From Rhynchospora pubera (lineage: Eukaryota > Streptophyta > Magnoliopsida > Poales > Cyperaceae), in NCBI GenBank assembly GCA_028095005.1, contig CM051461.1, forward strand, positions 40,063,685 to 40,127,684: DNA of 64,000 bases, given 5' to 3'. Positions 1 to 12,482 of the stretch are shown one piece after another. Position 1 is the stretch's first letter. The number at the start of each line of letters is the position of its first letter. The notes beneath the pieces are model-generated. The model made no database searches. It had not been told where the DNA came from and worked only from the letters and a program-made list of their open reading frames with translations. The position numbers were made by a program, and so were the translations under genes.

Positions 1-1900
1 TTTTTTATAACGATGCAAGTACATCATAATAATTAGCACAACTGGATGCAATACAGAATCCAATAGCAAACTATTTTTGTGAATGTCATCATTAAAAAGA
101 ACAAAATACAGGGCCGAAAAAGTGATCGTATCTGAAAGTTTTCTTCCAACCATGGGCATCTTATGCCATTTTATGGCAAACAAATATAAACTAATCTTTA
201 CTGGTTAAGTTCTTCCATGAATAAACTGGAAAAATGAAATGAACTAATATTTAAGAGGCATTGAATGAAAAACGGTACCTTATTTTCTCCTTACTTGTCA
301 GCAGTAAGACCTCACGATCCCTCAAAATCTCTGCCAGAAAATCGGAGAAATTCATTCCATTCCGAACTGTTACAAATTGATATCAATTTTCACAATGTAT
401 TTGAAAATTCTTGAAAGATCATAAAAAATAACCTAAGGAAATTAACTTTTTGTCCTTAGCTATTGCAATAAAAAATGATATGGTTGATTCCCTCCAAGTC
501 AAGCAAGCACAATTGAGAGAAAAAGCTTGGCATTATTTGTGCAAAGCAGAATTTAGCCAACAAATGGTGGTATTATTTGTTCATTGCAGAATTACCTTGA
601 ATAAGATTGCCATTAATTTCAAAGTTGCAATGCTTCATTTAACTCTTCTACCTCCAACTCTTTCTTGCTTACATATTTGACTTTTTAATTAGGAGTCCTA
701 TCAAAATACATACAAAATAAATGAATACCTAAAGGCAAACTTGACCACCATAGAAATTTTTAGCTCTTTGCTAAAGTGCATCCAGTGCCAATGTGCCATG
801 ATTAGAGAATTGCTGGGGCAATAAGAAATGAAAATTACAAAGGTCATAATAAATTGGGATAATCAACGGATAAGATTAGTTCATTTTAGATAGACAAAAA
901 TTACCATGATCTATCATCGAGCCATTTCATATCCATATGATCCTTCTACTAGGCCTCTGAAAAAAAAAGAAACATAATTAACATATATGTGAAAAGAGAT
1001 GTGATAATTTTTTTTTCTAGAACAAACAACAAAATGCAAAGCCACAATGGCACCCCAAGCCCATAATCTATGTACCCCTTTTAAAACTACTCTCCCTTTG
1101 TATTCTTCTGTTTGGGTGCTCAGTTCACTTCAGTATGTTATTTCCTTGTTCCTTTTTGATCCGAAATCAACTGACGTAATACTTCATTTATTAGAAGGAA
1201 AAGTTGTAAGCTCAATTGAAAGAAAAAAGAACTATGTTGGCACACATAGTACAATAGAAAGAAAATTAGGAAGGAGAGAGACAACATACTTGTCTTACAT
1301 AGAAACCAAGTTCAAGAAGTGTCGAGTGGGTTCTGTGGCCAAACCTGCGAATTGAGAAGAAGAAAATCAGGAGACCTTGAGGAAAGGTTGAGGATGATAG
1401 AGATTGGAAGAAATGATACTCGTCCGAAAGAGAAAGAGCCGATGTGTTCATTGGCGGAAGCTAGGCGGTGAGCAGAGGTTAGAGGCAGCGCAAATTGAAG
1501 AGGAATGGCGCCTGCATCCTCCTTCGCTTTGGGTCGTGTGAGGAAAAGACGGAGAAAGAGAGAAAAAAATAAGAAAGAGTCTGCCTGAAAAGAGAAAGTC
1601 AGAAAGAGAGGCCATACCTCCGTACATACTCACGTAGTGCTTGTCTGCTTGAGTTGAGAGAGGAGTTACATTGACGTGAGAGGGAGAGGGAGCAGAACTT
1701 TCTAGAGTTGAATGATCACACGGACACCATGAAGAAAATCGAACGGATACGATCTAACACATCAAAACAGACGGCTGTGATTGGTTACTGTTCTAACCAC
1801 AGTAACCACGTGCATCTCACGCCACACCAAATGAATATATTTCTAATTACCCAAGTCAAACTGAATGGACTGATTCCACTGTTATTTCGATGTTGATCCG
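1..1900 (-). other. Possible decayed or noncoding minus-strand transcription unit
   Basis: No gene can be supported here. On the minus strand, a CT-rich leader-like stretch (about 1690 down to 1450) precedes segments with splice-like borders: about 957-905 (acceptor after a T-run, donor GTAATT), about 805-717, and about 369-294 (donor GTAAGG). The piece at 369-294 is open in one frame, with residues such as NFSDFLAEILRD. The phases of these pieces do not join into one frame and stops appear, so this may be a pseudogene, a noncoding RNA or chance. A real gene could continue left of the window. Confidence 0.2.
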
Positions 1901-2424
1901 AATTATCTATATTAAATTTGTACGGTCAGAAGAAGGAAAAAAAAATAACATGTTCTTGATTTTCTGATAAAAAGTGTCACGTACAAGCTTTTAAATTTCA
2001 CCGAAATAACACCGTATGATTTAAATAACGAAATTTTGGAACAAAGCGCATTAACGTTACAACAACCAAGAACGAAATAACAGTAGCGTTATATTTTTGA
2101 AAAATCGGCGAAAGAACCTAAATTTTTTACATTTTGCGACGAAAAAATGGATCGGTCATTGAACTTACAAAATTATTTTTTTGCTTAATAAAAATCAATG
2201 CCAAACCCTAATTTGTTTAGCGTATAAAACTTTGATTTTGTCTATTTTTCTATTTGACTTGTTAATTTTTTTATATTTTAATTTTTCAAGTAACTGATAG
2301 ATAGGCTAGTACTATAATTATATTTTTATATGTATCATTTTATCTCCGTTATATCACCAATATAACACCGAATCGCTATATCAACTCTGTACCGTTATAC
2401 CGTAAAAATCGCATTTTAAAACCT
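1901..2424. other. Gene-free AT-rich stretch
   Basis: No open frame of interest. Repeated phrases such as 'cgttat' and 'aataacaccg' near both ends suggest an old transposon, but no clean terminal repeat or target duplication was found. Confidence 0.3.
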
Positions 2425-5105
2425 TGGTCACGTCCCACACCGACGGGTCTCGGGGCATGAGCTGAAACAATATCTTCTGCATCCATCTGACGGTCCGTCA
2501 ACCAACATCGCAACAGAAAAACAAACAGAGTCAGGTACAAACTTCAGCAACCGACTATTTAACGGTGCAACTTCTCTACATTTAATTAATATAACAAAGT
2601 CCAATCAGATCGGATTAATCCATAACACAAATAATATATTTTACGGAGATAATCGGGTCCAATCAGTCAGTCAGTCAGAGTGGTCCCTCCCCGAACTCAG
2701 GAGGATCAGGGCTCAAAATTCAGATTCAATTCCATATCCAATTCCAAACTCGATAACCCGTAAAATATACCAATTTACAATTCAGATAAACATATTCAAT
2801 CAAAATCAAACGATAAATAAATCAGTCAATCAATACGAAATTAAATACAAAGAAGTCCGATTACCTGATAGAGTGATCTAGAAATTACAAGCGAATCAAA
2901 TCGATTATCCAATCAACTGCGACGTAGAACTCAGATTTCAATCAGCGACGAAATCAAATATCAATCAGATTTTCAACTTAGAATTCACATTTTGTTTTGA
3001 TATTCTCAATTTCCTTTCGAAATTTAGATGAGAAACGGAACTATCAAGGATATTTCATGAAATTATGTATTGTTAGAGATATGTTCTAGAAACTAATCTT
3101 TTGGCTACTTCTATGGTTTTATGTCATTGATGATTTCATATCATTTGTTCCTTGATTTATGTGTTGACAGTTCATTTAGGTTGAGGATCTGAATTACAGA
3201 TCACTGTTTTTCATTTAGTAGTAAATAACAACAATAAATCTAAAATGTCCATAATCTTGATAATTAACAAGGAACATTAATTATCAATAAGATTAGTATG
3301 CAAGTTAAGTGATGATTAAGTTCTATAAATCATGGATTAAGAATAACCAACTTAATTGCATATGTTTATGTTAATTGAATATATGGATTGTGTTATGTGT
3401 CATTATTTATTCGTTATGATTTTGATTCTAAGTTTGAGATGTTTTTCTTTTCCACATGAGGATAGGTTCAATAAATATCATCTACCGTTGATTTCCGATA
3501 AGGGCTGCTATACGGACGTTATTTATGTTCTTTTGAATTGTGCGGGGAAAAGCTAAATTATCAAGAAAACCGTATGTCCATCATTAATTCATTTAGTGAG
3601 TGACGATATCTGTTTGGGCCCCTTGATGGAGATAGATTGTTTGCTAGCAACTGATACAATTATCTCTAGATCAAGAAACGTATAATCTGCAAGAATGATA
3701 CATTCCTATCTTGGATTATACGATGATATCGTGTGACATAAGAATCAAAACAGAGATGCTAATTATTCTCTTACGCATGATTGAAATATTGTAGCAGTAC
3801 ACTATTTATGCGAATTGGGAATCATAACGTGTTGCTAGATACCGCTTATGATTATTGAAATTAAATAGCGATTTAACTCCATGTCCAACGTAGCATAAAT
3901 CATCAAAGGGTCACACAAAATTGGTGTTTAACCATACGTGCATTATTTATTTATTTGCAATAGTTAGTATTGCAAAATATGATAAGTTGATAAATTAATT
4001 AAATAGCGTTATAGACCGTTATAATTAATTAAATCAAAGGGATCATATAGAAATAAATTAATGCATTTTCTAATCGCTAAATAATTATTATTAAGTTAAT
4101 AATTATTTATTCAACACATGTATAAATTAAAAGGCTGTAATTAAAGTGTTAATTAAAAGCCCAATAGGGAACCAAATTGGGAGTAACAAGAAAGGTCCAT
4201 TTAATGATTGATTGAGTGGATCCATAATACACAACACAAGGCCCATAGAGGCCCTTATTGTGGCCGGCCATACAAGGTGGTAGGTGGGGTGGCAATGTTG
4301 TAAATACATGGTGTGAGGTAGGTAGGGTTAGCACACTATATAAAGGGTTGTATGGTTGCAAATCCACCTCTCTCTCTCTCCCCATAACCTAGCCTCCCCT
4401 AGCTCCTCCCTAGGCTGGCGCCTACCTCCCTCTTCCTCTCCCTATTGCTCATGTGTTGAGCCCCACTTCTTTCTCAATTAGAATTGTTGATTTGCTAGAA
4501 GAACGGATTAACTAGGGATTAGTCTAATCCTCCAAACTACTAGCATAGTTTGTTGAGGATTTGATTAATACCAAGTGGACTCGAGGAGTTTCAACTTGGA
4601 GATCTTTGGAGCACGCACCATCTTCAATCGAGTCTTGGTTCAAGCCTCTTGATTACGATATCAAGAGAGGTATATTTTTGAACCTCTTCTCTTTGTGTGA
4701 ATGGCTTAAAGTACTAGTTTCTTGTTTGTGCATGTTTAATTGTGGATAATTAAGAATAATTAATCTTAAAAATTAAAATTATGCACTGAACTAACGTATA
4801 CGAGGCTCAAGCTTCTGCCGAACAAAATGGAATGAGACAAAAAGGTCAACTGAGGTGTCAAATTGAATAAATTGAAGATGGCCACGTGGAGCTTAAGGGA
4901 CAGGTGGTGAATTTTTTTTTTCATCTCGGTGACAATGGTGATAGGCGGTGACTAAAAATATAAATTGGGCCAAATCTTTAATTGTTTCCGTTCGGTCAAC
5001 AAATGGTCAAAGAAGGTCAACGGATCAAAATTTGGTCAAAGTTGGTTAACACATGAATTTCGGTTCATTTCGATCAAATCAGATATAAGCAGGTGGGGTG
5101 TTACA
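2425..5105 (-). mobile_element. Probable Ty3/gypsy LTR remnant, reverse orientation
   Basis: Read on the minus strand, the right edge starts TGTAACACCCC, a start common in plant Ty3 LTRs. The left edge ends with a GGGACGTGACCA-like tail near a CCCGAGACCCGTCGG stretch. The span minus the nested Copia-like LTR (3071-4795) is about 950 bp, a usual LTR size. No convincing 5-bp target duplication was seen, so borders and class are inferred. Confidence 0.4.
3071..4795 (+). mobile_element. Degenerate Copia-type solo LTR
   Basis: It begins TGTTAGAG and ends CTAAC, and is co-linear over most of its length with the LTRs at 59512-61274 and 61770-63533: the shared blocks include 'aggctgctatacgga'-like text near 3500 and 'gggccccttgatggag' near 3617. 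It holds a CTATATAAAGGG TATA box near 4338 and a CT-rich leader. GTAT occurs on both sides (3067-3070, 4796-4799), a probable worn target duplication. More divergent than the two right-hand copies, so an older insertion, sitting inside a Ty3-like LTR. Confidence 0.7.
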
Positions 5106-5287
5106 AAAAGAACAAAGAAGAAATCTTAAAGTTTTCTAGTTTTGAGCCATAACGTACCTAGAACACGTACATTTATGAAGATCGTATGTTGGTTTTACTT
5201 TGCAATTTTTTTTAGAAATTAGAAAGACTTGGTAAGTTAGTAGTGGCTACCAAGTACCAAGGGCATGTAGAAGAATTTTTTATTATA

Positions 5288-5444
5288 GGGTGTGTTTGGA
5301 TGAGAGAAGAAGAAGATGAAGAAGGAAGATGGGAAGAAAAAAAATTTAAAACAATCCAAATTCTTCACAAAGTTACACACTTCTCAATACTTCTTTCCAC
5401 TTCTTCCCTTCTTTCCTTCTTCCCACACCTATCCAAACGCACCC
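5288..5444. mobile_element. MITE, GTTTGGAT family (copy a)
   Basis: Terminal inverted repeats GGGTGTGTTTGGAT / ATCCAAACGCACCC are flanked by a 3-bp ATA duplication (5285-5287, 5445-5447). The core carries the family signature 'cacaaagttacacac' and purine/pyrimidine arms. Noncoding. Confidence 0.75.
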
Positions 5445-5447
5445 ATA

Positions 5448-6247
5448 GAGTATAGACGAAACGACAAGTCGGTATGTTTTCCAAAAAGGAAATAGAATAA
5501 TAGATTCATACTTTTTTCATGGGCCGAAATTGGGCTAATATATATGCCATATGGGACAACAAAACGAAATCACTGATTCACATTCATTGGATAAAACATA
5601 AAAGTATGATGATCTTACAGCCTACGGGCCTTATTGTCGAAAAAAAAATATAATGATCTCGACTTCATGTAGACGTGCCAAACGCACACAGAATAACTCC
5701 ATTTCATTTTTGTTCCGTTTCGCTTTTGAAACGCCAGGAAACATCAATGTCACATTCCGTTCCATTTTTATTTTTCATTATAATTTTTATTTTCATATTC
5801 TATTTCGGTAAAACGGTATAATTATCTATTTCGTTTTCGTTCCATTTTTTGAAATGGTAGAGAAAATAGGTGCCGCATTCCGTTTCGTTGCTAAAAACAG
5901 AACGGCAGCATTTTTTTCGTTTTGACCGGGCGGCTTCATTGAATAAAAATATAATGATCTGTGTAGCCGAAAAACTAAAAATAATATTAAAATAATCAGA
6001 AATTTAGAAAATAAAATAATAAATAATTGAATTTTTTTTAACTAGTATTGCAATATCGGCTTTTGGAAATGTGATACAGATGTGAACACAATATAATTCT
6101 TTTTGTGCCCTCTGCATAAAGTTTTGGTGAATTATCGTATCTTTTTTTAAAAATTTTATAGTTTTTTATCATCCTAAAATTTTAAATGTTATGTTCACAA
6201 TTTACTGAATGTAAATTTTATTGTAGATATCTATATTTTAAATAAAT
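5448..6247. other. Gene-free stretch with CCGTTTCG-type repeat
   Basis: No gene. About 5655-5945 is rich in 'ccgtttcg' and 'gaaacg' words, shared with 28505-28800 and 41275-41545. This suggests a dispersed transposon family whose borders I could not fix. Confidence 0.3.
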
Positions 6248-6645
6248 GAGTAAATCTATTGTGAACCATGGTTCATATAAGCTTTCGTGCATCATGACTG
6301 TTTTGGTCGGTGGTTTCACAAATTATCAAATCTAATTTAACCAACCCAATTTATATATTGAAATCTCATATGAACCAAATTTTATAATTTTTTAATTTTG
6401 TTACTATTTTTTCGAATTTTTTAAAGCTTGTCATTTTTTGCTATAAATACAATAATTTGTAGCAAAAAATTGGCAAATTTTAAAAAAAATAAAAAAATAA
6501 AAAATTTAAAAAATTTTGTTTGCTATGAGATTTCAATATATATATTGGATTGGATAATTTAGATTTGTCAATTTGCAAAATCACCGATCAAACGATCATG
6601 GTACACGGAGCCCTCTATGCATTATGGTTCACAATAGATGTACTC
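6248..6645. mobile_element. Mutator-type MITE with 9-bp target duplication
   Basis: Terminal repeats of about 30 bp: GAGTAAATCTATTGTGAACC at the left, matched inverted by GGTTCACAATAGATGTACTC at the right. The flanks are a perfect 9-bp duplication TAAATAAAT (6239-6247 and 6646-6654). The 398-bp body is a near-palindrome without coding capacity. A 9-bp duplication is typical of Mutator-like elements. Confidence 0.8.
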
Positions 6646-6701
6646 TAAATAAATTGTCTTACAAATTTTTTTTTGAATAATCTGCCTTAATGTTTCCCGA
6701 T

Positions 6702-7077
6702 GCTCCGTTTGGATCATATAAGATTAAGCGTAGAATTAGTTATTCGAGACTAAATTTTTAATCCTAAACGATCAAGAATAAGATTTTTGTGATCTAGAGT
6801 GTTATTTTTAAGTGGTCCAACATCAGGATTAAATTTTTATTTCTATGGTGTTTGGATCATCTTTTTAATCCAGATTTAAAAAATGGTTTCAATTATTTCT
6901 TAATCCACATTAAGAAGATGATCCAAACACCCTAGGAATAATAATTTAATCTAAACGTCGGACCACTTAAAAATAACTTTCTAGATTAAAAAAAATTATC
7001 CTTGATCATTTAAGAATAATATTTTTTAGTCCAAATAACTAATTCTAATTTTATTCTTACATAATCCAAAGGAAGCC
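6702..7077. mobile_element. Hairpin MITE with GTTTGGAT-like end
   Basis: The left end GCTCCGTTTGGAT is matched by ATCCAAAGGAAGC at the right. Inner arms such as 'aagtggtcca' and 'tggaccactt'-like text pair across the middle, giving an imperfect hairpin of about 375 bp. No clear target duplication. Confidence 0.5.
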
Positions 7078-7080
7078 TGA

Positions 7081-7911
7081 AAAAAAAATGCTCATGAGGT
7101 CAGCAAAAATAACTCCTGCTTTAGAATACCACCAGCATCAAGGTCAAACAATTTATTATTTAGGTTTTAAAATTAATTTTGTGAACATTTTGGGCGCAAG
7201 TTGAAAAATGGACCTGCTTCACGTTCCATCTCTCCAGCATTATACTTCACTAATTCACCCATTAAACCAAATTGGACTTCTGAAATATTTGCTTTCGAAG
7301 TGTTAGTAATATCGTGGAGTGCTTTAATTAAACTCAATATCTTAAATTTATTATAAGGTAATTTAATTTTATGGAAAAAGGTTTTTTGTTAAGAAAAATT
7401 CCAATTAGGGTACCTAAAATAACAAGATGTTGAAATGTATGAATTTTTTTTTTAAAAAAAAATCATGGAATCACGCTCCAATGTATATATTATGAAGTGA
7501 AATATGGAATTTTGCCATTTTGGGTTAAAACAAATGAATTTGCATTGGTGTGAGGTTTTGGGTTAAATAAAAAGGAATTTATATATATGTGAAATTTCAA
7601 TTAGAAAGAACACTACTTTCAAATGTGGCTCGCAACTTAATTTTTTGGTAAATTTTTTGTTTCATGTGCGGCCGACAACTTGAATAATTAGGTTTGAATT
7701 TTGAAATGTATTAATGTTTCACGACTACGGAAAAAACAGGACCGTTAAAAAGTTGCGTTATATGGTGCTGCAGGACATGTGATCTTAATCGCAGTGATTC
7801 AACATCTCTCACATGTCAGAAGTCAGAAAAACGTTTTAAAATTTTAAAATCTCTCCGACTATTAATATTTGGTTACACCGAAGCAACTTGAATATTATAT
7901 TTTTTTTTCAC
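7081..7911. other. Gene-free AT-rich stretch
   Basis: No gene, RNA or bounded repeat recognised. Long A and T runs only. Confidence 0.3.
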
Positions 7912-7914
7912 AAT

Positions 7915-8071
7915 GGCTCCGTTTGGATAGGTGTGGAAAAAAAGAAAGAAGGAAAGAAGTGAAAAAAAGTATTGGGAAGTGTGTAACTTTGTGAAGAGTT
8001 TGGATTGTTTATAATTTTTTTTCTTCTTCTTCCTTCTTCTTATTCTTTCTTCCAACGATCCAAACGCACCC
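7915..8071. mobile_element. MITE, GTTTGGAT family (copy b)
   Basis: GGCTCCGTTTGGAT at the left, ATCCAAACGCACCC at the right, with a 3-bp AAT duplication on each side (7912-7914, 8072-8074). The core reads 'gtgtaactttgtgaagag' and 'tttggattgtttataa', the family signature. Confidence 0.8.
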
Positions 8072-8468
8072 AATAAGAAAATGCTACTCAAAATTTTTCC
8101 AGATAGAAAATATAATAAAAAAAATTTGTGGTGGGATCAAATGAGTTCCTTGCATTATCCTTGCCCCCTCATATCCCTACAGACTAGGGATTAATTAATA
8201 AAACACAATCTTTTTTTCTTTTTTTTTAAGAAAAACAAGGTTCATGCCCTATAAGTCTATAACAGCATAATCTGATGTCGATACCAAGACGCAACACAAA
8301 CACTTAGTATTCTCTACTAAATACCCTTTCAAAATAGAAAATAAAACATTGTTTTTTTATTAAAACCGATCGAATAAAAAGTTAAAAATAATATAGATAA
8401 ATAATTAATGCGACAAGCAGCTAATAATAAAAACACAAATGTACACGATGGTCTTTGAAGACAGTTTT

Positions 8469-8671
8469 GCCATCGCTTGAACAAAATGAATACATAAAAT
8501 AGACAAAATGAACATATAAATGATCAAGGTGAATACATCAAACAAATAAGTTCAATAAAAATAAGTTGAATATGCAAATAAAAATTTGAACATGGATGGA
8601 AAAACTTATTTTTTCGATCATATATATGTTTAATCTTATTTATTTTATGTGTTCACTTTGTTCAAGCAAGT
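8469..8671. repeat. Hairpin repeat, GTGAACATAT family
   Basis: The arms pair: GCTTGAACAAAATGAATACA near 8474 against 'tgtgttcactttgttcaagc' near 8650. Inner text 'aataagttcaataaaaataa' closely matches the element at 34329-34572. Probably a nonautonomous DNA transposon. Confidence 0.5.
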
Positions 8672-9026
8672 GAGGGGCGGATATTCTATTTATCATCCTT
8701 AAATTCTTCCATCCTGCCATCCTCACGCACTCAGGCCCAGCCCACCCAGTCTAGTATCCTCTCCGTATTCACGTGTGTTGCACGTGATCTCTCGCTCAAA
8801 TATCTCTTTCGCTCAGAACTCTTTTGTTCAGACGAAACCTCTCTCTCAATTTTTCTCTCTCGTTTCATATCTGATCTCTCTCCTCTCAGCATCACTGTGG
8901 CAGCGCCAGACCTCCTCTTCAACCTCTAAAGGCAACGAAACTCCCAATCTCTCCTCCGAAAATGCACGTAGGTCAGTGGTGAGTTTCTAGGCTTCGCAAT
9001 TCCGAAAAGCTTGATTGATCTGAGAA

Positions 9027-9131
9027 ATGGCAGGACGAGTGGGCATGAGACATGTGTCGAGATGATTCTTCTCGTCTGGAAGAAAGGTGCTCAGCGAAGA
9101 GGAGAAGGCAGCTGAGAATGTCTACATTAAG
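9027..9131 (+). pseudogene. Relic of mitochondrial ATPase inhibitor factor 1 (IF1), first exon
   Basis: The frame from 9027 reads MAGRVGMRHVSR, then a TGA at 9063-9065, then FFSSGRKVLSEEEKAAENVY and IK up to a GT donor at 9132. From memory, the second part resembles the N-terminal core of plant mitochondrial F1F0-ATPase inhibitors (VLSEEE..AAENVYIKK). IF1 proteins bind F1 and block ATP hydrolysis when the membrane potential collapses. Here the TGA sits where a residue before FFS is expected, and no exon continuing the coiled-coil helix (KMEQEKLEK-like) is found downstream. The next acceptor-like site, near 11364, leads to an unrelated short frame. A CT-rich leader (8780-8960) precedes it, so the copy may have carried its 5' end. 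Likely a broken duplicate or a captured fragment. Confidence 0.65.
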
Positions 9132-9705
9132 GTATTGTTCCATTCTCTCTTTTTTTTAAAAAATTTTTTTTATGTCGATTGATTGAGAAGGTAATTATAG
9201 ATCTTCGTAGCTTTACGATTAGATATGCGCAGTGTAGTTATCTAGCTTTGGATGCTTGCTAGGTTTTTTGTGATGTAGGTCCTTAATTTAAGGGATGATC
9301 GTTGTGTTATTTTATCGATCTCAAGGTCTAAAGCTCAATTCATCTCTTGCTTTATATTGATAGATCCTTTATATACATGAGATTTCTTCATTGCCTCTGA
9401 GATTTCTTGATCTGTGTGTGTTAAGTTTGATGCAACATGTCTTTACATTTTATGTTTTTAACACTGAAGAACTGCATGGATGGTTTTTTTTGAACTGCAA
9501 TATGAGATCTAAGTACTTCCGATGTCTATTCTTTGATATATGCAAGAGTAATGCACTTAGTTTGAATTATTGCGTCAGGCATCAAATCACTAATATTGTT
9601 TGTTTTCAAATAAGGTTGATCAGATCATAGTTGTTTTCAATACCAATAGTGTATTTTTATTTATAATTTATGATTATTTTAATTTTTTCAGAATTGTTCC
9701 TCATG

Positions 9706-11340
9706 TGTGTTTGATATTTTAGTATAGATTTAAAGGAGTACATAATATAGGATAAGAGAGTAAATAATACTTAAGAAGGGAGTACATATCAAGAAACTTT
9801 GTTGTTTGTTTGTTGTTCTAATATAGTCTTAAAGTAATATAAAATGTAACATAAGGGAGTAAATAATGTCTAACAAGGGAGTACATATCAAGAACCTGGC
9901 AGGTGTGTTTGGTATTTTAGCATAGGCTTAAAGGAGTACAAAACATACGATAAGGGAGTAAATAATATTTAAGAGGAAAGTACATATCAAGAAGCTTTGT
10001 TGTTTATTTGCTATTCTAATATAGGCTTAAAGGAGTACAAAATATAGAATAAGGAAGTACATAATATCTAACAAGGGAGTATATAATATTTAACAAGAAA
10101 GTACATATCAAGAACATGACATGCGTGTTTGGTATTTTAACATAATCTTAAAGGAGTACAAAATATATGATAAGAGAGTAAATAATATCTAACAAGGGAG
10201 TACATATCAAGAACCTGGCATGTGTGTTCGGTATTTTAGCATAATCTTAAAGGAGTACAAAATATAGCATAAGAGAGTAAATAATATCTAACAAGGGAGT
10301 ACATATCAAAAATCTGACATGTGTGTTTGGTATTTTAGCATAGACTTAAAGGAGTACAAAATATATGATAAGGGAGTAAATAATATCTAACAACAGAGTA
10401 CATATCAAGAATCTGGCAGTTGTGTTTGTTCTAACATTGGACAATTCTATGTTTTGCCGGCTACTACTAGATCCTATCAATGAGGTATATATCTTTATTT
10501 CAGGTGATAATAAGCTAATACTTTTTTTGTTTATTTCAGGTGAGAGAGTATATATCTTTATTTTGAAATCATTGATATAAACAAAAGTATAGTTATTATT
10601 AAAAAATAGAGTAAATATAAAGGAAGTATATAAGGGAGTATTTATTCACATATGTGTTCATTTATATTTATATATAAGGGAGTATTTATTCACTTATATG
10701 TTCATTTATTTATATATAAGGGAGTATTTAAATGTCTATTCTGATGTCTTGCATTTAGTTGTCTCATTTGTGTACGTAAAAAATCCTTTGTTAATTATAA
10801 AATGTATTGAATTTTTCTACTCCTTTAAGCGTTTTGTTTGCTCTTTTAGTATAGGCTTAAATGTGTACAAAATATAGGATAAGAGAGTAAATAATATCTA
10901 ACAAGGGAGTACATATCAAGAACCTGGCATGTGTGTTTGGTATTTTAGCATAGGTTTAAATGAGTACATAACATAGGATAAGGAAGTAAATAATATCTAA
11001 CAAGGGAGTACATATCAAGAAGCTTTGTTGTTTGTTTGCTGTTCTAATATAGGCTTAATGGAGTACAAAAATATAGGATAAGGGAGTAAATAATATCTAA
11101 CAAGGGAGTATATATCAAGAACCTGACATGTGTGTTTGGTATTTTAGCATAATCTTAAAGGAGTACAAATATAGGATAGGGGAGTAAATAATATCTAACA
11201 AGAGAGTACATATCAAGAACCTGACATGTGTGTTTGGTATTTTAGCATAGGTTTAAAAGAGTACAAAACATATGATAAGGAAGTAAATAATATCCAACAA
11301 CATAGTACAAAACATATGATTAAGGAAATATATATTCTAA
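9706..11340 (+). repeat. Minisatellite array, ~100-bp unit, two blocks
   Basis: The unit carries 'ttaaaggagtacaaaatata', 'gagtaaataatatctaacaa', 'gggagtacatatcaagaa' and 'gtgtttggtattttagcata'. The 'acatatcaag' word recurs near 9783, 9882, 9982, 10102, 10202, 10301, 10399, then 10910, 11010, 11110 and 11211, mostly 98-101 bp apart. A different AT-rich insert with 'aagggagtatttattcac' repeats (10430-10800) splits the array. At 11700-12060 the words 'tatactccttta' repeat in the opposite sense. Noncoding. Confidence 0.85.
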
Positions 11341-12482
11341 AATTGTATATTTTTTCTTTTGCAGATTGATGTATGTGATGATGAGTGCGTGGTTGCTTAC
11401 CGTTTGTTATTAAACCCTATAAATCAAGTGAAGTCTAAATTTCAGAATGTGAGCGAATATTTTCTCCTGGACTTTGACTGAGATGATCGAAGGTTGTTGT
11501 TGCCGTTTCTATTAAGTTTGTTAGCATGTTTGAATTTGGTTGTAATGATTTTATGGTTGGTTAGACTGAATATTAAGTTGAACTTGATTTTATTGTTAGG
11601 ATTGATATACAATTAAATTGGTAATATTGGTGGCTTATTTGAACAATCTTGTTGCAATTTGTATCTTGAATGCTTATTTGAATCTCTTATGAAGAATTTT
11701 ATACTCTCTTATTAAGAAGTATATACTCCTTTAAGTATATTGAATGCTTACTTGAAGAATCTTGACTGTTTTTTTAATGCTTATTTGAAGTCCTTATGAA
11801 GAAGTATATAATTCTTTTGTATATTGAATGCTCATTTGAACAATTTTGGCTGAAATTTATATCTTGAATATTTAAATCTCTTATAAAGAAGTATATGCTC
11901 CCTTACGGAGAAGTATATACTCCTTTAGTTAATATATTTGCCACCTAATAAACATTTAATCACTTTTTGAACACTAAATGTTGAAAAAATAAATACTGCA
12001 TTGTTATGTATAATGAAATTCCTTATTCACAAATATATACTCCTTTATGTTTTCAATTGATAGGTCCAAATGGTAGAATTTAATTCATTATAAATGTTAT
12101 TAATTTGTTTAATTTTATTAAAAAAACACATTTATATACTCCCTTACTTCAACTTAAATACTCTCAGTGTCTAGTTGATGTCAACGTGCAGCACGATCAT
12201 GACACCCAGATTGCAGCGCATCACTTTTGGGCCAGCATATTTTTGACGCGTGGGTGTGGGATGTCAGGATGGCAAATTGTCAGGATGCCTCATATCAGCT
12301 CCGAGTGAGGGGAGTTATCATTTCTCATTTTTTGAATAAGCTAACAGAAATTATTGGGTTTATATTCGCAAAGGCCCATTTTACATGATGGGCTTTCTGG
12401 CCCAATGCAGTCTGAGAAACGTCAAACGCACACCGTTTCGCCAAGCCGCGTCTCCAGCTGATGCGAACTCGAGAAGCGCGAG

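Noticed and set aside
717..957. Spliced minus-strand coding gene (MDMKWLDDRS... joined to NSLIMAHWHW...)
   Set aside because: The two pieces join in phase but the next splice-bordered piece is in the wrong phase and hits a stop. The evidence is too weak for a gene call.
9706..11340. CRISPR-like spacing of repeats
   Set aside because: The repeated part fills nearly the whole 100-bp unit and there are no unique spacers of constant size. It is a eukaryotic minisatellite.
11364..11480. Possible second exon of the IF1-like gene (acceptor after TTTTGCAG)
   Set aside because: The translation (IDVCDDECVVAYRLLL...) does not resemble the IF1 helix and ends quickly. The distance and the minisatellite in between make it unlikely.
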